DNA of 64,000 nucleotides from the NCBI RefSeq assembly GCF_040932435.1, contig NZ_JBFQGA010000003.1, positions 248,001 to 312,000 on the forward strand, given 5' to 3'. Both the position numbers and the translations under genes were made by a program. The notes below the pieces were generated by a model, which saw nothing but the letters and a program-made list of their open reading frames with translations, had not been told where the DNA came from and did not search any database. This DNA is from Kluyvera sp040932435. Lineage in GTDB: Bacteria; Pseudomonadota; Gammaproteobacteria; Enterobacterales; Enterobacteriaceae. Shown here piece after piece: positions 60,083 to 64,000 of this stretch. Each line of letters starts with the position of its first letter. Positions within the stretch are counted from its first letter, which is position 1.

Positions 60083-62725
60083 ATGAAGGGTAAATATAAA
60101 GCTTTAATTGCATTACTCCTGCTAATCATACTCCTACCGTTGACGTTGATGATGACGCTAGGGTACTGGGTTCCTACGCTGGTGGGCATCTGGCTTCCGG
60201 CGGGGACACGTATCGCCCTTAACGACAGCCCACGCTTCACGCGCCAAGGGTTACATATTCCCGATCTACGCTATCTTGCCGGGGACTGCGAGCTGGCGGC
60301 GCTAAAAGATGTCTCGCTATCGCATCCCAGCCGCTGGCAGTTGCACGCGGCTGCGGTCAGCCTTAATTCCATCTGTTTTGCCAAACTGCCGTCAAACGAC
60401 GCGGTTCCCGGTGCGCCGCGCACGCTGGCTGAGTGGCAATCCATGCTGCCCAATACTTGGCTTTCGATAGATTCTTTGCGTATTTCGCCGTGGGAAAAAT
60501 GGCAGGGCAAGCTCACCGCTTCGCTCACCGCAAAGCGTCAGGATCTGCAATATGAAGGGGAACATGTCACGCTGCATGCCCGTCTGCATGGTCAGTCGCT
60601 GACGGTCAGTGAATTTCACGCCAATTTAATCGACGGTGAAAAACCTGTGAGGCTGTTGGGCGAGTTCACCATGCCGCTGGTTCCTGATGGTCTGCCTGTG
60701 AAGGGGCATCTTGAATCGACACTCCAGGTTCCGCAGGTGCCTTCCTTGGTGGATGCCGAGCTTAACTGGGACGGAAATCAGGGGCAACTGGTGATGATGG
60801 CCCGGGGTGAGGACACGCCGCTGGTGGACTTTCCATGGCAACTGAGTGAACAACAGCTCACTATCAGCGACGGACGGTGGAGCTGGCCTTATCAGCCGGG
60901 GATACCGTTAAGCGGTCGACTGGGCGTTAAGTTCGAGGACTGGCAGCAGGGCATTGAGAAAACGCTTATCACCGGGCGCATGAACGTGTTGACGGCGGGC
61001 GATGCCGGGAAGGGCAACGCCGTATTAAGCGTTGGACCAGGCCGGCTTGGCATGGACGGCAGCGACATGCCGCTACAGCTCACCGGAGAAGCCAAGCAGG
61101 GGGATTTAATTTTCTATGCCCGACTGCCCGCTCATCTAAGTGGCCCGCTGATGACGCCGGTACTGGCGTTCCAGCCCGGCGCGCTGTTGCGTTCTCGCGG
61201 TCGGGTGATTGATGCCTTAAATATTGATGATGTTCGCTGGCCGCTGGCTGGGGTGAAAATCTCCACTCAGGGGATTGATGGTCGTCTGCAAGCTATCCTT
61301 CGCGCCCATGAACAGCAGACCGGCGATTTTGTTCTGCATCTCGATGGTAAGGCCGATAACTTTATGCCGGATAAAGGCACCTGGCAGTGGCGCTATTGGG
61401 GAGACGGACACTTTACCCCGATGCAGGCCCGCTGGGATGTAACGGGAACCGGCGAGTGGCGTGACAGCGAGATAGTTCTCAACGCGCTATCGACCGGTTT
61501 TGACAAGCTGAATTACGGCACCATGACCATTGATAAGCCGCGCTTGACGCTGGAAAAACCTATCCATTGGATCCGTAACGCGCAGCATCCTTCCTTTACC
61601 GGGGCGCTGGCACTGGAGGCGAACGAAACCCGCTTTACCGGCGGCAGCGTGCTGCCGGCTTCTGCGCTCAGTTTTAGCGTTGAGGGTCGCGATCCCACCT
61701 TCTTCCAGTTCAAAGGCAATCTTAAAGCCCAGGCGATTGGTCCGATTCAGGTTAACGGTCGCTGGGATGGTGAACGTCTGCGTGGCAATGCGTGGTGGCC
61801 AAAACAGTCGCTGACGGTCTTCCAGCCGCTGGTGCCGCCGGATTGGAAAATGAAACTCCGGGACGGGACGCTGTACGCTCAGGTGGCGTTTTCAGCCGCC
61901 GCGGATCAAGGTTTTGAAGCCGGTGGTCACGGCGTGCTGCGCAGCGGTAGCGCATGGATGCCGGATAACGAAGTCAACGGCGTAGATTTTGTGCTGCCAT
62001 TCCGTTTGAAGTCCGGCGTTTGGCAGTTGGGCACGCGTCGCCCGGTGTCGCTGCGCATTGCGGAAATCGTCAACCAGGTTACCGCCCGTAATGTGGCGGC
62101 TGACCTCCAAGGGACCTGGCCGTGGAGTGAAGATTCGCCGTTACAGCTCAGCAATGTCAGTGTTGATGTGCTGGGGGGCAAAGTCACCATGCAACAGCTA
62201 CGTATGCCTCAGCATGACGCGGCGCTGCTGCGGCTTCATCATATCTCAATGAGTGAGTTGGTTAGTGCGGTGAACCCGAAGCAATTTGCCATGTCCGGCC
62301 CGGTAGATGGTGCGCTGCCGCTTTGGCTGAACGACAGTCAATGGATTATCAAAGATGGTTGGCTGCACAACCCGGGTCCGATGACGCTGCGGCTTGATAA
62401 AGACACGGCTGATGCCGTCGCCGATGACAACATCGCCGCCGGTGCCGCTATCAACTGGCTGCGCTATTTGGAAATCTCTCGTTCATGGACCCGCATCAAT
62501 CTTGATAGCCTCGGCATGCTGTCGTTGCAGGCTGAAGTGACCGGCACCGGCGTCATGGACGAAAAACGCAGTACGGTGCAGTTGAACTATACGCACCAAG
62601 AGAATGTTTTTGATTTGTGGCGAAGCCTGCGCTTTGGCGACAAACTTCAGTCATGGCTTGAGCAACACGCGACCCTACCCGGTGCGCCGTGTCGCAGCGG
62701 CACGGAATGTAAGGAGCAACAATGA
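60083..62725 (+). CDS. ydbH: AsmA-like intermembrane lipid-transport protein YdbH
   Basis: This 880-residue AsmA-family protein is anchored in the inner membrane by one N-terminal helix (YKALIALLLLIILLPLTLMM). A long periplasmic beta-rich groove bridges to the outer membrane. In E. coli YdbH, TamB and YhdP are partly redundant phospholipid carriers, and YdbH joins YnbE. The start MKGKYKAL gives nearly the E. coli length (879). The in-frame ATG at 60014 would add 23 residues before the membrane anchor. It overlaps ynbE by 4 bases. Confidence 0.94.
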   Translation: MKGKYKALIALLLLIILLPLTLMMTLGYWVPTLVGIWLPAGTRIALNDSPRFTRQGLHIPDLRYLAGDCELAALKDVSLSHPSRWQLHAAAVSLNSICFAKLPSNDAVPGAPRTLAEWQSMLPNTWLSIDSLRISPWEKWQGKLTASLTAKRQDLQYEGEHVTLHARLHGQSLTVSEFHANLIDGEKPVRLLGEFTMPLVPDGLPVKGHLESTLQVPQVPSLVDAELNWDGNQGQLVMMARGEDTPLVDFPWQLSEQQLTISDGRWSWPYQPGIPLSGRLGVKFEDWQQGIEKTLITGRMNVLTAGDAGKGNAVLSVGPGRLGMDGSDMPLQLTGEAKQGDLIFYARLPAHLSGPLMTPVLAFQPGALLRSRGRVIDALNIDDVRWPLAGVKISTQGIDGRLQAILRAHEQQTGDFVLHLDGKADNFMPDKGTWQWRYWGDGHFTPMQARWDVTGTGEWRDSEIVLNALSTGFDKLNYGTMTIDKPRLTLEKPIHWIRNAQHPSFTGALALEANETRFTGGSVLPASALSFSVEGRDPTFFQFKGNLKAQAIGPIQVNGRWDGERLRGNAWWPKQSLTVFQPLVPPDWKMKLRDGTLYAQVAFSAAADQGFEAGGHGVLRSGSAWMPDNEVNGVDFVLPFRLKSGVWQLGTRRPVSLRIAEIVNQVTARNVAADLQGTWPWSEDSPLQLSNVSVDVLGGKVTMQQLRMPQHDAALLRLHHISMSELVSAVNPKQFAMSGPVDGALPLWLNDSQWIIKDGWLHNPGPMTLRLDKDTADAVADDNIAAGAAINWLRYLEISRSWTRINLDSLGMLSLQAEVTGTGVMDEKRSTVQLNYTHQENVFDLWRSLRFGDKLQSWLEQHATLPGAPCRSGTECKEQQ

Positions 62726-62913
62726 AATTATCCATCGCCGTAGTGGCCGTGGTGACCAGCAGCCTGTTATCGGGTTGCGTACCGCGCATTGAAGTGGCGG
62801 CGCCGAAAGAGCCGATTACCATCAATATGAATGTGAAGATTGAGCATGAAATCCGTATCAAGGCCGATAAGGACGTTGAGGATTTGCTGAAATCACGTAG
62901 TGACTTGTTCTGA
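62722..62913 (+). CDS. ynbE: Outer-membrane lipoprotein YnbE
   Basis: This 63-residue lipoprotein has lipobox LSGC (SSLLSGC|VPRIEV). The conserved core APKEPITINMNVKIEHEIRI forms beta-strands that stack to extend the YdbH bridge at the outer membrane. It overlaps ydbH (ATGA) and is 7 nt upstream of ydbL. Confidence 0.94.
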   Translation: MKLSIAVVAVVTSSLLSGCVPRIEVAAPKEPITINMNVKIEHEIRIKADKDVEDLLKSRSDLF

Positions 62914-62920
62914 GGTGATC

Positions 62921-63244
62921 ATGCGAAAATTAAGGATTGTCGCCGTTTTAGCGCTTAGCCTGTTGAGTACCACCGCGCTGGCATTAACGTTGACCGATGC
63001 TCGCCAGCAGGGGCGCGTCGGCGAGACGCAGGGCGGATATCTGGCAGCGCTAAAACAGGATAATGATACGCTAGCGTTAGTGAAGAAAATCAATCAGGCG
63101 CGCGGTGAAAGCTATCAACAACTTGCGCAAAGCAATAACTTGCCGCAGCAAGAAGTGGCAAGGCTTGCGGGTAAGAAATTGATCGATAAAGCTCAGCCCG
63201 GCGAATATGTTCAGGGCATTAATGGCCAGTGGGTACGTAAGTAA
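62921..63244 (+). CDS. ydbL: Periplasmic chaperone-like protein YdbL
   Basis: This 107-residue DUF1318 protein has a signal peptide (LRIVAVLALSLLSTTALA|LT) and the conserved DARQQGRVGETQGGYL...PGEYVQGINGQWVRK. In E. coli it keeps YnbE from over-multimerising. The start MRKLRIVAV lies 7 nt after ynbE with an aggtg ribosome site; an ATG-like start at 62900 would overlap ynbE. It is the last gene before a synteny break. Confidence 0.92.
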   Translation: MRKLRIVAVLALSLLSTTALALTLTDARQQGRVGETQGGYLAALKQDNDTLALVKKINQARGESYQQLAQSNNLPQQEVARLAGKKLIDKAQPGEYVQGINGQWVRK

Positions 63245-63377
63245 AGATCGCAGCGATGTAAGAAAAAACCTAATCCGGTTGAAAGAGGGGCTGCAACTCG
63301 CTCATACTCTCGGCATGTAACCTGTTCGCCGGTAACGATTTTACCGACGATATATGAGAATAATAAAGGAATTTGCA

Positions 63378-63734
63378 ATGGCAGAAGAAACGATTTTCAG
63401 CAAAATCATTCGTCGTGAAATCCCGTCGGATATCGTTTATCAAGACGATCTCGTGACCGCGTTCCGCGATATCTCGCCGCAGGCACCGACCCATATTTTG
63501 ATTATCCCCAATACGCTGATTGCCACCACCAACGATGTTGGCGCCGAGCACGAGCTGGCGCTGGGTCGTATGGTTACCGTGGCGGCCAAAATCGCCAAAG
63601 AAGAAGGCATCGCTGACGACGGCTATCGTCTGATTATGAACTGCAACCGTCACGGTGGGCAGGAGGTCTATCATATTCACATGCATCTGGTGGGCGGTCG
63701 CCCGCTGGGGCCAATGCTGGCGCATAAAGGCTAA
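63378..63734 (+). CDS. hinT: HIT-family purine nucleoside phosphoramidase HinT
   Basis: This 118-residue HIT protein hydrolyses adenosine phosphoramidates and aminoacyl-AMPs. The histidine triad is HIHMH in GGQEVYHIHMHLVGGRPLGP. The start MAEETIFSKIIRREIPSD follows aaagga and matches E. coli. It ends AHKG, one residue short of the E. coli protein as I recall it. In E. coli hinT is far from ydbL, next to fhuE; here it directly follows ydbL. ycfL starts 3 nt after its stop. Confidence 0.95.
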   Translation: MAEETIFSKIIRREIPSDIVYQDDLVTAFRDISPQAPTHILIIPNTLIATTNDVGAEHELALGRMVTVAAKIAKEEGIADDGYRLIMNCNRHGGQEVYHIHMHLVGGRPLGPMLAHKG

Positions 63735-63737
63735 TCT

Positions 63738-64000
63738 ATGAAATCGGCATGCTTGGGTCTTGCGCTTTGCGCCACGTTGCTGGCCGGGTGTCATTCGCGC
63801 CTGGAAATCGCCGTTAGCGAACAGCAGCCGCTGGTGATGGAGTCGAATGTTCTGGCGGCGGGGATCAGCGCACAAGCGCCTGAAATTACCACATCGGATA
63901 TTCAGGCCACCGCCAGCGCCAAGCTGTTTAATGAAAGGCGAGAACCAGTCACCGTCCATTATCGTTATTACTGGTATGACGCCAGAGGACTGGAAATGCA
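63738..64000 (+). CDS. ycfL: Lipoprotein YcfL, N-terminal part (cut by window edge)
   Basis: The first ~87 residues of the DUF1425 lipoprotein YcfL are visible: signal MKSACLGLALCATLLAGC with lipobox LAGC, then LVMESNVLAAGISAQAPEITTSDIQ and EPVTVHYRYYWYDARGLEM. The function is unknown. It is immediately downstream of hinT, as in E. coli (hinT-ycfL-lpoB-thiK). The 3' end lies outside the window. Confidence 0.92.
   Translation, partial: MKSACLGLALCATLLAGCHSRLEIAVSEQQPLVMESNVLAAGISAQAPEITTSDIQATASAKLFNERREPVTVHYRYYWYDARGLEM

Noticed and set aside
1..64000. CRISPR arrays, rRNA genes, intact insertion sequences or integrons
   Set aside because: I looked for regularly spaced repeats, transposase motifs and long terminal inverted repeats and saw none beyond REP/BIME and ERIC elements.

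Overview
The window is about 64 kb of enterobacterial chromosome. Most genes match Escherichia coli K-12 genes at full length and in the same order (topA-cysB-acnA-ribA-pgpB-lapAB-pyrF-yciH-osmB-yciT-yciZ-pdeR-rnb-yciW-fabI-sapFDCBA-pspF/pspABCD-ycjXF-tyrR-tpx-ycjG-mpaA-mppA ... zntB-dbpA-ttcA ... ompN-ydbK-ydbJ-hslJ-ldhA-ydbH-ynbE-ydbL). REP/BIME and ERIC repeats lie between genes. Protein divergence, several missing K-12 genes (pspE, the ycj sugar cluster, uspE-fnr-ogt) and added genes point to a non-Escherichia member of the Enterobacteriaceae (Citrobacter/Enterobacter/Kosakonia-like). I cannot fix the genus from sequence alone.

Layout. 1-10 kb: the end of topA, the sulfur regulator cysB, small membrane protein genes ymiA-yciX, aconitase A, riboflavin and phospholipid enzymes, LPS-assembly control (lapAB), pyrF-yciH and the osmotic lipoprotein osmB. 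10-17 kb (minus strand): a DeoR-type regulator, c-di-GMP enzyme PdeR, RNase II, yciW and fabI. 17-28 kb: the Sap ABC operon, then the phage-shock system (PspF and its sigma-54 promoter facing pspABCD), followed by ycjXF. 28.4-33.8 kb: a long-form ERIC repeat and a five-gene peptide/nickel-type ABC transporter inserted between ycjF and tyrR. 34-39.7 kb: TyrR, thiol peroxidase and the murein-peptide recycling genes ycjG, mpaA and mppA.

39.8-46 kb is an accessory block where K-12 carries uspE-fnr-ogt. It holds a cytoplasmic alpha-amylase with a CRP-like site, bdcA, an MHYT-GGDEF-EAL membrane protein with a damaged EAL metal site, and a chemoreceptor without a periplasmic sensor domain. zntB, the sRNA gene fnrS, dbpA and ttcA follow.

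49.7-52.5 kb, between ttcA and ompN, is the most unusual stretch. Next to ttcA, the Rac prophage attachment gene in E. coli, lies a frameshifted phage-integrase relic. After it come a YhcN/BhsA-type small protein, a previously uncalled 75-nt tRNA-like cloverleaf with encoded CCA, a partial second copy of that cloverleaf in the next gene's leader, and an overlapping three-gene operon: a Tat-exported transglutaminase-fold protein, a MerT-like membrane protein and a MerP-like periplasmic metal-binding protein. No merA or merR is present, so this is the best candidate for an undescribed system.

52.5-64 kb: ompN with a MicC sRNA homologue, pyruvate:flavodoxin oxidoreductase, ydbJ, hslJ, ldhA and the ydbH-ynbE-ydbL lipid-transport operon. 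A rearrangement junction then places hinT-ycfL directly after ydbL. No CRISPR array, rRNA gene or intact insertion sequence was seen.
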